From: Cristatella mucedo
Taxonomy: Eukaryota; Bryozoa; Phylactolaemata; Cristatellidae
DNA length: 64,000 nt
Assembly: GCA_009760855.2 (NCBI GenBank)
Contig: WPIO01000012.1
Coordinates: 3,603,501 to 3,667,500, forward strand
Direction of reading: 5' to 3'
In this document: positions 35,901 through 48,504 of the stretch, in pieces
Layout of the letters: every line of letters starts with the position of its first letter
Position numbering within the stretch: position 1 is the stretch's first letter
The notes under the pieces: model-generated
What the model saw: only the letters and a program-made list of their open reading frames with translations
Told to the model about the DNA's origin: nothing
The model's database searches: none
Made by a program: the position numbers and the translations under genes

Positions 35901-38900
35901 AAGTTGGAAAAGGATTCTAAAGTATTTCTTACAGCTGCACTTTCAGCCTCTGGCCGACATAACCCTACAAACTTGTATAATCATTATAGCTATATTGTGA
36001 TGGGTAACATCATCAGGGTTCGATCCTAAAGGTAAAATAGTATCACGACTTTCGCGGCACAGATGCAATGTGCCTATTTATGACCAGGTGGCAATTTTGA
36101 TGGCATCCGACAAGTTCTAGGCTATCAACATTGCTACACCTGACAAATCACGCATTTTAACTATGGCGTATCGCAACTGCTTTAATGATAACCAATTTCT
36201 TTCGGTGGCTGTTATGAAGGAGCTTGGCTGTGAGATCGAAACAAACATTGGGAACTGGCCCAATAAATAGTTATACACAGCTTTTCTCTATATTTTAGCA
36301 CTTCTTAGCTGCTGATACATCCATCAAAGTTTAGAATTTCTTATGCCCTTTCAAAATTAAATGTGTTCAGAAATATTTAAAAGCATAGTAGCTTGTAATG
36401 TTAGTTTGCAATTTTCTTATAGGTACGTGCGAAATTGCAGTTAGATAATCGCAGGCCAACGTGGCCGGGGAAAGTTTAGAGCTTCAAGTTTTTCGACCAC
36501 TTAACAAGATAGCCCTGCATTTTTAGAGGGTCCAACAAATTTGTTCATTTAGTGCATGGGCAGCCAAGGTTTACTCAGTTCAATGCTCGTCAAGATCTCA
36601 AAATGAATGCATGCAATCCTATCTCTGCTCGCGTCAAGGGTACTCAAACTTGTGAATAGCTTCCAATTTTATCACCGACATTGACCGATACACAATGAAA
36701 CATTAGATATAACATTGCCTTATGAGTGTGTGCACTTGAGTGATAAATGTGAACTTGAATAGGGCTATTGCAATGACTGCATACGCCTTAGCGTGTAATT
36801 TTTGTCATCTAGTCAGTAAAGTAAATTATTTTTACCGAAAATTTTACCGAAATCAAGTGTCAGGTCTCCGTGTTACCATGCTTTTGCGGGAGGAAATCAG
36901 CTGCTTAATGCCCGCCACGCCTCTAGTGTCTGCTTTCCGGGGATTGGCTGCAGAAGATCCGCAGCTTTGCTTGCTTAGGGTGGGTTGTAAAATCTCAAGA
37001 CGAATCAGTCAGGCGAGTATGTAATTTTTGTGGATTGTCTCCTCGTTCATTTATGGTTGCAGTTTCTTACTGCTTTCCTTTTATATAATACCAGACATTT
37101 CTCGTGAAATTTCTTGAGCTGTATCTGTATAAATCAGCATTCATGCATGCACCTAATTTCGTGAGTATAGACGTAAGTAGGCATGCGTGCATGCATGTGT
37201 ACCCAGGCTGGGTTCGGTTGGCTGGGACCGGACGGCTATAGTGAGGGTTAGGGTCACCGGCTAGGCCGGGGTGAGACCTATGCATTGCCGGATGTGTGGT
37301 GACGAGAGGTCACCGGGGCTCTTGGGTACGGGAAGTTGGCCAAGTAAGTCGTGGTGTTGGAGGCTCCCGGTCTCGCCGGGTTATGCACCTGGATTCGTGC
37401 AGGCGTGCTCCGGCGATGCTGCCACGCACGCAAGGGAACAAGTACCCAAGGCCCGAGTGGAGCTGGATAGCTCGCTCCTTGTTGACTTGTTTATACCGCG
37501 TTCCCCGTGTAGCGTGTTCGTGATCCCCCCGTGTGTTAGCGTCTTTCGGTGGAAGCTTACGACTGTGGTAGTTATCGACTCGGACTAGCCAGCAGTTACT
37601 CAGCCAGCCGGGTTTTGGACGGCGTACGCTCGTACTGTTGGACTCGGAGTCGGTACAACGACAGGACTGCGGAATCTGACTGACCCCAACTAACACGTTT
37701 GTTCGCGCTTGCTGCGTCATCTTGCGCTCCCATAATGTATAATGTATAGGATCCTCCCTGTAGACTTGTTTAGTTCTCCTGTTGTTGTTGGCGCATGCGT
37801 TATTATAAAGATGTTTAACCTGACGGCCGCTCGTCTTACCCTAGCTCGGCGGCATGGCGAGCGGCAGCGTGGCCGGAGTATAGCGAGGTTTGGCGGGAAT
37901 TAGCCTCTGACCCCTGGAACCCGGTTACACATGCATGAGTGTGCGCGTGCAAATAGATGGCTTGCCAATACTAAGTTTAACTTGTAAAGAGTAAGGATTG
38001 TTAGTATCCTGCAGTAATGGCCAAGACCGGTTGGCGAAGTACTTAAAACGAGAAGGATTAAGCAGCACCGTGGATGTTATAGTTTTTGTTCGTTTTATTA
38101 TTGCTTCAATTTCTTTGTGCTGGCATATTCAACTTTTGGTGTGGGTTGTTTGGGAAGAGTATCTATTTTGTGCTAGCCATCCTCTATCACTTGTAGGAAA
38201 AAGCAATTCCTAGGCTTTATATGAATCCTTAAAGAGGCAAGTCATCAGGCATTATTCATGTCAGTATTAAATGCTGGAAAGATGTTTGCCTAACACAAGT
38301 GCCTTAGTGAAAAACTGCAGAGCATCGCACCTCAGTAGACTAAAGACCTGTGCTTATGATACCCATGTCTTGAGCTCAATGACCGAACCAGCTCGAATAT
38401 TGAATCCGAAAGATAAGAGCTAGCTACTCGTCCTGACTTAGGCTAGCTATAGGAGAAAGACTGATCATTGCGAAAATTTACTGCAAGAGGTTTTAGGACT
38501 AGCTTCAGTGTTTTAAAATTATCCCAATCCCAGCAATGAAAAATACTTATTACTGCAGGGGTTTCATGATAAAATAGATAAAAAAGTTTCAAAGCAAGAC
38601 GTAAATTGAGCTAAGTAGCACTCTCTGGTAGTTAGCTAAGCACGTCCGGTGGACTTTCTCACTAAGAAAACCTAATATTGCCCTGCTAGAACTCAGAGTT
38701 AAATTAATAGGACGTGAACCTCAAGTTTGTTTTAGAGTTATTAGATTCAATTTCGAGGTGTATTAAATTTTTATTGTATCCTTACTCCTGGTTAGTAAGC
38801 ATATTTTCTATAATCGCTTATATCTCAAAAGTATAGAAAAGTATAAAGTATAGAAAACGGGAATTATTTCCCAGAATCTATGGAATATTTTTAATTTGAG

Positions 38901-41900
38901 GTACAAGCGATTGCAGAAAAAGACTTTGAAAAAAGTAAATTTCAATTGTAAGTCTTCCTAACATAAGTTAAGTTCTAGCACCTCGAACTGTACTTATGTT
39001 AGCAGGACAATGATAAAATTTAAATCTACTCATTTTTCTAAACATAGCAGATACAGCTATGGCCCAAAGGTATAGTCATGAAAAAACCTACGTTTTTCGA
39101 TGCAATGTATTTTTTTTACGTAGTCATGCTAGTAGATCATACTATAATCAATCTAAATTAAGTTATCGAAAATCTTTGGCAGTTCGACATTTGACGTCTG
39201 CCTTTATTGTCTATCACTAGAATAAGTTGTTGAATCATCGTAGTGATAAGTTGCTCAACGAATTAATGCAACACAATTATTAGCACCTTCCTTATTAATA
39301 TTTTCTCGCAATACAAATCGTACTGGAAATAAAGAGTCATAAGCCCACCAGTCCAGTTTAGTTTATGCTGCCGAAATGAAAATACCTGTATGTCCTTATT
39401 TTCCCTGCACTGGCGTCACAAGGTGACCAGCATGCGGCATGACCATGTTGATCTGTCAGTGACCAATCGATCAAGCAAAGGGTGAGGCACAAATACTCTT
39501 GGAAGAATTTGCTAAGATCACGAGGTCGTTAAGACGTATTTTGGCATGGCTGTCAAGAATAAGGACAAACACTTGGTACCTCATTTTACTAACTTGTACT
39601 GCAAATTCTCCCAGTGGGTAGCAGCAATGTCAAATGGGAGCCTTTGGTGGAGTCCAGTAAGTTGCCGATGACGCAGTCAGTGCATATCAAATTTAGCCTC
39701 ATGAAATAATTCATCGCAGCTCTACAAGAGGCTTCGGGAGCCTTCGGATAAATTTTTCCGTAAGCTGTCCGAGGAAAGGTCAACGTCGCACAACCCTTCC
39801 ACTTGATTTGTGTGAAGTCAGGTAAAGAAGACGATCGAGTGCTGCGAACTTCATGCGAACTTCACGAGAATCTCAATAGTAAGTGGAAAGTGGCTTGGAA
39901 CAGATTTATGGCAATAAGTAGTGCGGGGCTTGCGTGAAATCCCAAGGTGGAAAACTATGTAGGTTTGGTTGAGACTAGGAGGAAGAACAATGACACAACG
40001 GATGAGATGATGTCTTTTGAAGTTCATATCCTTGCTATATATATCTCAATAAATTCAATAATGATACAGGGCTGACTCAAAGAAGTGAGGCGAGCGTTTC
40101 CATCACAATTTATTGGACTTCGAATATCCTATCAAGGACAGTATAACAAGAACTTATGGTGTTGCTACTTATGTTGAACTTATGGGAGCTTATCTTTAAA
40201 AGTGATTTCCAGTAAATGGGAAATCTCGATAAAATACTCACTCATAAATCAAAGGTCATTTAATAGAGCATCAGTCTTTAAAACATGCTTACTTTGATTT
40301 ACTTATCATTTTTTCTAACAAGATGTGAACTAAAAAACGTGAAATCGTTCATTTTCTCACAAGTAATGAGTAAATTTCAAAGTTATAATTATTTTAGTCA
40401 AAGTTTTTGGGAACTAGTGCAAAATTTTATACTTTGTGGAATAAGTATTTAGGAAATAGCTAATACTACACAAGAAAAAACGATATTTAGTTGTTCTTGT
40501 GAAAACAAGGAATTCGTCTCTCAGTAACAATAGCCTTAGGTGCATTATAGTGCTGCTTTTATTCGCCTGATGGCCAGGCAACATTAACAACTTTTAATTT
40601 TGTTTACTTTTAACGTGACTTACTCCACTTTGCTGCTGCTTGCTCTGTAGCTAGAGTTGGTACGCCAAGTCTGATTGTAGCGCTCTTCGTATCTCTTGCC
40701 TTGTTTGATACAGGGAACTGGTTCTACCCTCTTACGAAAGAAATGGTTGTGATGAGTCATCCAGGGATCGGTGCATTTCTCTTTCCAAGCTCTGAACCAG
40801 GTGGTAAGTGCTGCAAATCACACTATGGTACGGCTTAATGCCTTAGCGTTTAGTCAAATTTGATTTCGTTTGAATATTTCCCTACTCCTTTATTCTTTCC
40901 AAACTACTCCTCTTGCCCAATCAATGCAAATATTACAGTTGCTTTTGCGATGCTACAAATCGAGTTTTTCAACAATCAGTCACGCAATGACACGCCAGTT
41001 AATGAAATAGGATGTTGTCCAGCCAACTGAGATCGGGTTTATTCAACTCTTGTAACGTGCTTATATATTTCTGCTAGCTGGCATCCAAAACGATTTACCC
41101 CTGAATGCCCCGAGCTGCTCACACCTGGAGCACGGTCTGAGCATGAATTTGTCACCTAGCGGCCATAAGCAGTGATGTAGTGAGTTTCCAAGAAACTCGC
41201 CAGCTCACTTGCCCCCTCCTGCTTGCTGCTGGGCAGTTGAGTACCGACGACAAGCCATGAAGTAAACTCGCGCTGGCTCAAGCGCTGGCTCATTTTTTCC
41301 TGTGGCGCGACGGGCCTGCGATCTCGGGCCGACCTCGATCGCTCACGTTTCTTTGCAGGCTCAGCAATTGGTTTGGTGCTCTCGGACGAAGCGACCAGGG
41401 GCGCGTTTGCTTCCCTCCTTGCCCAGCTCGGACTCACTGTTTTGGGTGGCGCTCACACTGAGTGCACACAGGCAGCGGAGACTTCCGGAGAAGCAGCCGC
41501 CACCGCCGCCACGCCAGCAGCTCGGCCGCTTGCCGGCCCGAGGGCCGAGCCCATGCTGCAGCCGATGTTGCCTGGCAGCTTGAACGTGTCGCCCATTGCC
41601 CAGGGGTTGAACGCAGGTGCGTGCTTGGATGCTTGCTCGGTGGTCGCGTGCTGCTGCCGTCAGCACAGCCCGCCCGTTATTGGTGCACAGGGCTAGCTAA
41701 GCTGTTGATGACTGCTCCAATGTGCATTCCGTGTGCTAACTAGTAATTTGAGACTTGTGGTGGTACGAACAGCTGCGACCTGGATAGGGGCCACTCTGAG
41801 ACATGGCACCGCTACAGCTAGTGAGATGCTTCAGCGCCAGGGTGACGCCATACGAGCCATACTGCCATCGGTCGGACAGAATGCCACCGTGAATCCACTG

Positions 41901-44900
41901 GTGGCCAGCAGCTTGAGAGCAATGACCAATGCCAGCGACTTAATTTCCACCTGCAGTAGCCTCTTGGGTAAGCCAGTTTTTTTTTATCGAAACTGTGTCG
42001 TTGCTGCTATCAGCTCAGCCACTGCTGCCACTGCTGCTTCTGAATCCACATCTACAGCTCTTAGTTCCTACTTCTGCTGCCATGTTGCCTCTTCTCCTTG
42101 CTGCTGCTGCTGCTTCTGTTACTACTTCTGCTTGCTGCAACAGCTGCTGCCTCAGTGGTCACTTCTTGCCAATGCGGCGACTAATTCTGTTTGCACTTTC
42201 TCCTAGCTGTTGCTGCAGCATAAGCTCCTTGAATTGCACTTCTCTTTGATTTTGCATCCGCTGCTTCTGTTGCCACTACTCTTTGCATCAGTAGCAGCTG
42301 CTGGTGTTTCTGCTGTTATTTCTGCTGTTGCATCTGTTGTCCCGTCTCATTTCTGCTCCTCATTGTGTTCCAGCGGTAGTTTAAAGCAGCTAAAAAATAG
42401 CTACCTTTTGCTGCTGGTAGCATGTTTGCTGTTGCATCTGCTGCTGCTACGGCTACAGTGTCTGCTGCTGCACCTGCTGCTGACGATACCGAATGCAGCA
42501 AATAACAGCGTAAGGCGTCTTTCGTTGCTGTGGTGTCACTGTAGTGGAAGCATTGTCCAATGCCACTGGTGAGCTCAGCCGCTGTCTGGCACCGGCAGTG
42601 CGCAACAATCTACCTCAGCTCATGCCAGCCGCTGTGAGGAGTGTGCTCGAGCATGTCACACCTACTGGCCGCACGATCGGTAACGAAATTGCCCAGATGG
42701 CAAGCACTGGTTTTCGAGGCAAGTCGAACGTGGTGGTCGTCTTCTGTTGCTAGTCTGTTTGCACATCCTTTCCAAGCATTCAAGCATGCAAACATCCAAT
42801 ATGTCATCACTAAACTTCGATACCATGGCCCTCCTGCAATAGCGACGGAAACCTCATAACCTAAGTCCACGTCATTACACGAGGCTAAGTCTGTGCCAAC
42901 GATGTCTTTTCGCTGACAACTCGATTGGGATGCGGTGGTAATTAGCTTCAAGTCTACTTCAGCATTTCATTAACTATAAGTGTAAGGCATATGCAAAACT
43001 GGTTCTGAACAGTAAAATCCAGAGGAGTATTGGAAGGATGGGGGCTGCCACATCGAATTGAGGGGGCAAGACGGCTTCACGAAGCCTACGAGGCCTTGAT
43101 ATGACCTAGAGAGACAAATCTGGCACATTAGACATGCAGCTTCCGGTCTGTCTCTAGATATGAGCCTCTACTGGGCTGGCAGAACTGGCGTGCGTTTTAT
43201 GGCCGAGCTACCGTGTATAGATTGCACTGGAAATACCTTGACCTGCATTAAGTCAAGCAGTACATGCTGGTCGGCACCCGATTGTAATTAAAACATAACA
43301 ATGCGTTGAGATATCACATCGAGATTTGGCTCAGCACGTTGACATAGTTTTGTAGCCTTAGCATTAAAAGTCCACTATTGAGTCTAACGTCCTACTAAAA
43401 TCAGCTCTGTGCTCTGTGTAGTAGCACGGTAGTCTCAGCTCCGTGGTAACTGTAGTGGAACGGTAGTTTCGAGAGCCCAGTCGGTATAGTTCTCGGCCGA
43501 TAAATAAGACGTTTCGGGATCATTCCTTATTTAAAAAGCCTCCCCTTTGACTGCAGAGTTTCCATGACCCGTTCACACTTGTCGCGAAGGCTGCTACTTA
43601 ATCCTTTCGCGGTAATCTACATTGACTCTATTTTACGAAAGATTGGTAAATTGTTATGTGACCCTTTAGTCATTGTGGTTCCCCATCGGTTAAGCCCGGT
43701 ACCATTCTAGAGCAACGCGAGTCTTATCTTTTCATCATTCTAGACAAGCACATATTTACTGATTGCGTCTGTGTCAGACTTAAGGCTCATCAAGAAGTGG
43801 ATAGTGTCCGTATGCAAGCATACCGCGTTAGCTACTAAGTACAGCGTAGCATGTGCCGTTGGAACTGGAGACTGATTCGTCTGTGGTGCTTTTCGCCAGT
43901 AGTAAGCAACATTCTCTGCCGGCAGGTGCTGCTCAGCCGCCGGGTTTGCTTAATGACCTTTTTAGTGCAGCTTGGACAGTTTCGTATGGGACTTGAGGTC
44001 GATATCTCAAAGGCCTGGGTTCAACTCCGTAGACCGATAAGACAAACCCTCTTTTGTCGAAGGAAGACAACATCTTAAAAGACTTGGACTTAATCCACAA
44101 AGCAGCAGCCAAGATGTTGCTTGAGTCCGATATCCTACTTCTCTCTGAGAATTACGACAAGTCAAACGCTTTATACTAGTTACTACTTGCCATCGCAACG
44201 ACCAATGTCACCAAAAACCCGACTCCTTGTTATTGCGACGAATTTGGTGTCTCAGAAAAATGTCCATTAAACATTTATCTGGCAGCACGTGAGCAGCGAA
44301 TTTCAGAGACAGAACATTAGCAGTTCTTGTTTTCCTTTTACAGTGGTTTTAGAAATTTTTCGCTTTGCAGTTGCGTCGGCCAGTTTCATTTGCAGCTGGC
44401 ATTTGTTACTCGACAAACAAACGTCGGTAAAAGCGGTACTCCTTTTATCTGGCTTGAAGCTGCCGAACTGTCCGGTAACGGCTACTACAGCCGATCGCAC
44501 TTCGGCTAAGTTTCCCCATAAAACTATCCTGACCCAGAGAACCACGAGCGTCTTTAACAAGTTTTTCAATTTCCTGCAGGATATGAGCTCGCATCTCAGG
44601 GCTTCCGCACCGATGCTGAACTCTAGCCCTAGTGGATCTGACGCTTTGGCTAAGCGAGCGAGTTATTTTAAAGCGGTCTCCTGCTCGGCTCTAGCGATCA
44701 GCTGCTTTAGCGACAAATCTAGCGCCGAAGCTTCCAGAGCCGTGAGACGATTGCCGGCGACGTGAAAATATGGCCACCCTTCGCGAAGTCGCTAGTATAG
44801 TACAGCTCGGCGGCTGGCACTCGCGCGCCGGCCGTCTGCGAAGGCGACGTGCGTCGCCCGAGTGCAATCGGGCAGGCCGACGCGGCGACAGTGACGCGGG

Positions 44901-45703
44901 GATCTCGAGTTTCCACTTCGGTTAGCGCTCAGTAGCCAGTCGCTAGCTCAGTGCGGCCAGTCCTCTCTCCGTCATCGTTGCAGGCGCCAGCTTGGTTTAT
45001 CAGAGCATGGCGCAGGCTGCAAGAACGCTGGGCCGAACGCTGGCCTCGGAGAAGGCGAAGACCGCTGGTCACACGTGAGACTGCCTGCTGCGAAGCTCGC
45101 CCCCCCCCTACGCCATCCCACCCCGCCGACCTCCAGCGTGACGGCAAGCTCCTCGGACGTCGGGCCGAGCTCGGTTCGCGCCTGTCGTCCCCCGCTTATT
45201 TCTCAGCCAGTGCTCACTGACGCCTTGAGTCGCGAACGCTCGGTCGCTCGCCAGGCGAGAGCAGGGCAGCCGAGCCTTATCGCGTTGGAAAATATTTTTG
45301 CATACAAATAGTTAAATGTTTAAAATTATAAAAATTTATATATACATATTTCTATTTATATACACAAATAACGTCCAAATAGAGAATGCGAATTTCCCTC
45401 TTAGAACCTCCTTTTTACCGCCGAGCCGCCGCCGCAGCCAGCCGTAACGGAGAACGCGCTCGTGGGCGAGAGAGAGCGCGAGTCGGGCCCGCTGTCTGCC
45501 CGCCACTTAGGTACGGCAAGTCGACCGCTCGGCTCGCGGAGGACCCTCTCCACGCCGTCGGCAACGCGGCCGCTGCGACGTCGGACCTACGGAACGCCGC
45601 TTCGAAGGCCGTCGCCTCGCAGGTCATTCGAGAGACAGGAGTCGCGGGCGCCGACGAGGCGGAGCGATGGCAACGCGCGGCAGCCGGCTCGTCGGCCGTC
45701 TAG
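32946..45703 (+). CDS. SPART: Spartin homologue (MIT domain plus senescence domain), nine coding exons
   Basis: Proposed exons are 32946-33276, 35084-35199, 35240-35534, 40714-40803, 41359-41616, 41773-41967, 42545-42718, 44984-45074 and 45511-45703 (TAG stop). They total 1743 nt, one frame of 580 residues; all junction phases agree (1,0,1,1,1,1,1,2). Residues ~22-80 form a helical MIT-like region. Residues ~190-290 carry the spartin middle region: the NWFYPL motif, then GAFLFP, then AIGLVLSDEA, which parallel DWLYPL, GAYMFP and VGVVLSSE in vertebrate spartins. Residues ~350-555 are the alanine/glycine-rich senescence domain. In the family, spartin (mutated in Troyer syndrome, SPG20) works on lipid droplets, endosomes and mitochondria. 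The start is the first ATG before the MIT helices, in CpG-rich DNA. Exon 2 and the 40-nt intron after it are the least certain parts. Intron 7 (42719-44983) starts with GC rather than GT. Vertebrate proteins are somewhat longer (~666 residues), so a linker exon could be missing. Confidence 0.87.
33784..33912. repeat. Purine-rich GAGGAA/GTAGTAGGAGG low-complexity tract
   Basis: Degenerate GAG, GAA, TAG and GGA triplets in spartin intron 1. The open frames here are compositional. Confidence 0.9.
34470..34625 (-). mobile_element. SINE2 copy in spartin intron 1
   Basis: Reverse complement of SINE2: TAGCGCCCTAAGAGAACTGA, GGGCTTGAACCCACGACCTC, and GGCGAGCACCTAACCCCGGG. Confidence 0.75.
35700..35795 (-). 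mobile_element. LINE-B 3' tail fragment in spartin intron 3
   Basis: The AATAATGCTAATAATAA end is followed by GCCCTCAGAATATTCAATCT and CGATCGAATGG. This matches the LINE-B tail in reverse complement. Confidence 0.6.
35796..37189. other. Spartin intron 3, left part, no other feature
   Basis: AT-rich with no recognised exon or element. The short frame at 36740-37024 has no motif. Confidence 0.45.
37198..37929. mobile_element. Solo-LTR-like element, 732 bp, in spartin intron 3
   Basis: It starts TGTACCC and ends GGTTACA, a near-perfect inverted pair with TG/CA termini. The 8 bases CATGCATG lie directly before (37190-37197) and after (37930-37937), as a target-site duplication would. The internal sequence is GC-rich compared with its flanks and has a TATAAAG-like motif near 37804, with no ORF motif. 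Orientation is not certain. An 8-bp duplication is longer than the usual 4-6 bp for LTR elements. CATGCATG is internally repetitive, so 4 or 5 bp is possible. A hAT-like nonautonomous element, which would make 8 bp, is the alternative. Confidence 0.6.
37938..40713. other. Spartin intron 3, right part, unrecognised
   Basis: Mostly AT-rich. 39400-40100 looks like ancient unique or repeat DNA with no clear frame. The polypyrimidine/CAG acceptor of exon 4 ends at 40713. Confidence 0.45.
42000..42490. repeat. CTG/TGC-rich low-complexity intron segment
   Basis: Many TGCTGCTGC and TTGCTGC runs in spartin intron 6 make poly-Leu/Ala/Cys frames in several phases. These are compositional and are not exons. 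Confidence 0.85.
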
Positions 45704-46365
45704 AGCGAGCGCCGATAGGGGAGACGACGACGGCGCGACTGGGCGCCGTACACGCACGGCGCGCTCAGGTGACACGAGCAGCGGACTAACGAGCCAGCGC
45801 GAGGCCAGCGCACTCTTCCCGGCACCGCGCAGCAGCTCGACGGATGCTTGGCGGGCGGCGTCCTACGTCTGCGCCAGCATGCCGGCATTCGCCGCCGGCC
45901 AGTTCCACAGGTCGGCCCCTGCCCGCCCCGCCGCCCGCCACGCACGAGAGCGCGGGGCGACGCCACCGGGCGTCAGAAGTACCATGCTCGCAGCGAGCGA
46001 GCGCATCTTGTCGCTGCGACCGATCGGGTCGACGCCGGGCGACTGTAGAGAGAGGTTGCCTCACAAAAAAAGCTGAGCGCGCATTCGCTGCACAGAATCG
46101 GCTGCTTTGCAGTTGAAAACGCGGGGGTTAGGTGGCGCAGACGTTAGGTCCAACGCGTCGTTCAGCTTTCTTGAATCGAGCGGCGAATTCCCATCTTTCC
46201 CTGGATGGAGCGTTAGGCTGTTATAGAATAAGGGGATTACTGCTTTAAATGAGAGGTGCAGTAGCGATTCCATTTTCAAGGGTTCGCGGTCTGGGTACGT
46301 TCTAAGGTAGCCGTTTCATGCTTACGATTGGAACCAATTATCGAATGTCCTTTTACCTTACCTCA

Positions 46366-46369
<4 letters not shown>
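45704..46369. other. CpG-rich DNA after the spartin stop
   Basis: The region from ~44.8 to 46.1 kb is very rich in CpG, and it contains the last two spartin exons. Long overlapping frames on both strands here are explained by GC content. The 3' UTR of spartin should lie here, but no AATAAA is evident in the first kilobase. Confidence 0.4.
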
Positions 46370-46437
<68 letters not shown>

Positions 46438-46438
46438 T
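46370..46438. repeat. (CT)n microsatellite
   Basis: About 65 bp of CT repeat ending in CCCTTTCTCGA. Confidence 0.97.
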
Positions 46439-46524
46439 TCTCGACTCGGCTCGTTCTCTCCGTTCGCTCGCTCACTCTAAGCATTATTCGGAGCAACGTA
46501 TAGCACTAATCGAATAGACCTAAC

Positions 46525-46665
46525 TGCCAGCAGACCGCGCCACCTACTGACCTTGTAAGTGCTGACAGTGCTAGCCACTGACCTTGCTGTCATTGTATTG
46601 GCTTAGCATTGATCGTGTTACCTATTGACCGCGCTACCTATTGATCTTATCGACCTTACTAACGT
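46525..46665. repeat. Degenerate short tandem repeat around CTATTGACC
   Basis: CTACTGACCTTG, CACTGACCTTG, CTATTGACCGCG and CTATTGATCTTATCGACCTT recur at 15-40 bp spacing. Confidence 0.5.
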
Positions 46666-47094
46666 TTTTTGACTGCTCGGCTGTTGTAAAGATTTAGTAG
46701 GGCTGTTCGAAATGGCATCAATATCCTATAGCTAGTCATGAACGTAAGCAATTTCGATTGTCTTTAATCCAAGGCATCTAGTCACGCACGTCTGTTTCCG
46801 AGTGAGTTTCGGTTGCTTCCACTTCAAATGACGGATAGAGGCCCAAGTCGCCGCACGCCTATTCCCAAGGTCCTCAAGCCTAGGCTTGGCTTCGTTCGTG
46901 CTCGTCTTCTTCAGACTTTCAGCTTCGCCCTCCCATCCTCATATCCAGTCGGACCAATATATGTCAGCCGTTAATTTCCCACGGTTTAAAATGTAGTTAT
47001 CTCCTACAATTAACGTTTTTTTTTGCAATCCATTCTCCTGCTGCCGGTTATTTCGCTCCTGTTCTCAGCTGCCACTGATCGTTACTTTTTATAA

Positions 47095-47280
47095 ATAAAT
47101 AAATGAATACAAGCTGATTTAACAGCCTATTTTTGTATAGCGACAGAAGAGCATTGACGGCTATCACCACCGCTTGCAGCAGCGATTAAGGATCGCCCAC
47201 CGCAGGATTCGAACCCACGACCTCAGGCCGAGGTCATGAAAAGCAACCGCCTTATCTAGTGAGCCATAACGGCTCACCAT
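47095..47280 (-). mobile_element. SINE1 copy, well preserved
   Basis: Reverse complement of SINE1 from AATAAATGAATACAAGCTGA through GGATTCGAACCCACGACCTC to GAGCCATAACGGCTCACC. Both promoter boxes are well kept (B-box GGTTCGAATCC). It is among the best copies for the family consensus. Confidence 0.85.
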
Positions 47281-47579
47281 TAGTCAACTGATACCTAGAC
47301 TTCCATCCCTGAAAAGCTAAGCATCGCACTTTTTCATTTGTTTCGAGCGACACTGGTCATTGCAGATGGAGATAGCATGCTGACATTAATTCCTTCAACA
47401 GCAGGACGTAATTGAATGCAGCGCCTGCGACATTCACGACTAGCGGAAGGCGGACCCTCCTAGTCTTAAGGTAGCCCAATGTATGTAGCGGGTAGACACC
47501 GACGGTGACTTTATGCTGTGGACGCGGAAGTAAACGATTGGCTAGCGATACGCTAACGCGGCCCACTAAGTTTCGTGCC

Positions 47580-48459
47580 AGCTAGAGAGAGCGCTCGAAG
47601 ACAGCCAGCGCCCCGTAGGTCGGGCTGCCTCGTACCTTTATTTCGGACCGGCGGCACCGCTTAGGCCTCTTCCCTCCGACTGGGCCCTGTGGTCTGCACG
47701 CGATCATGTGCCTTGGGCAGCAACGTGCCCTCAATCTCTTCGCTCTCCGAGAGCTCTCCGGCACCTGTGCGCTGTGCCCTCTTTAGCTCTCGCTCGAGCG
47801 AGACTCCGGTCGCTCTGTTCGTTTCAGACATCTGGTCGGCTGGAATGCGAAACCGCGAACGAGCGGTCGAGACAGCTCGGGTGGCGACGGCGCGCGCGAA
47901 CGGTCAATACACATCGTCGTCGTGACAATCGTGGTCTTGCTTTCGGCGAAGCCTGAGACAGCCCGCTTCCTTGGCGAAGTGCGGCGAGTCGGATTGTTGT
48001 CGGCGTTCGCTTGCTTTATTTAACGCGCACGAGAGCCAGAGCTTCCCTGCCGCCCGCGAAACGACGCTCTAACTTCAAAACCGAATCGCATACAGCATGG
48101 GACGAGCTGTGCGAAGTCGGTCGGCGCCGGGCACCGGGCTGCACCGGAGGCTATGGCAGGCCGTTGCCGGCAGCAGACGAAGCTCTCGCCGCGCTGCTAC
48201 AGGGTCCCGCGAATCCTCTTGCGATCCGCTGCCACGCAATTTAGACATTTAAAAATGCCTCGAAGTTTGGGCCGTTTGAAGGCAGTGCAGTACAATCTTG
48301 CCCGAGCTTAGCACGACTGAAGGGCGCCGAAGTGCGTGCCCTCACGAGGAGCCCGGCGGACCGCAGGAGCGGCAGTGCTGCTGTGCATTGTGTGCAGTGT
48401 GCAGTTCACGCCAAGATCTCGTGCCCGCATGCAGACGCTGCTCGCCGCATATTTCTACG
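47580..48459 (+). promoter_or_regulatory. CpG-rich region with a candidate first exon and splice donor
   Basis: CpG content is high from 47.6 to 48.46 kb. At 48429 an ATG opens 10 codons (MQTLLAAYFY) and then meets a consensus donor, G followed by GTAAGT (48460-48465). This could be a 5' exon of a gene running right, or an untranslated exon. I could not find a matching downstream exon in the window, so it stays a candidate. Confidence 0.25.
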
Positions 48460-48504
48460 GTAAGTGAACGTGTTTTGAAATATATTTTCTAGTTGGATTT
48501 TCCC

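Noticed and set aside
45386-46116. Long Arg/Ala-rich frames on both strands
   Set aside because: Only the plus-strand part from 45511 belongs to spartin exon 9; the others reflect high GC content.
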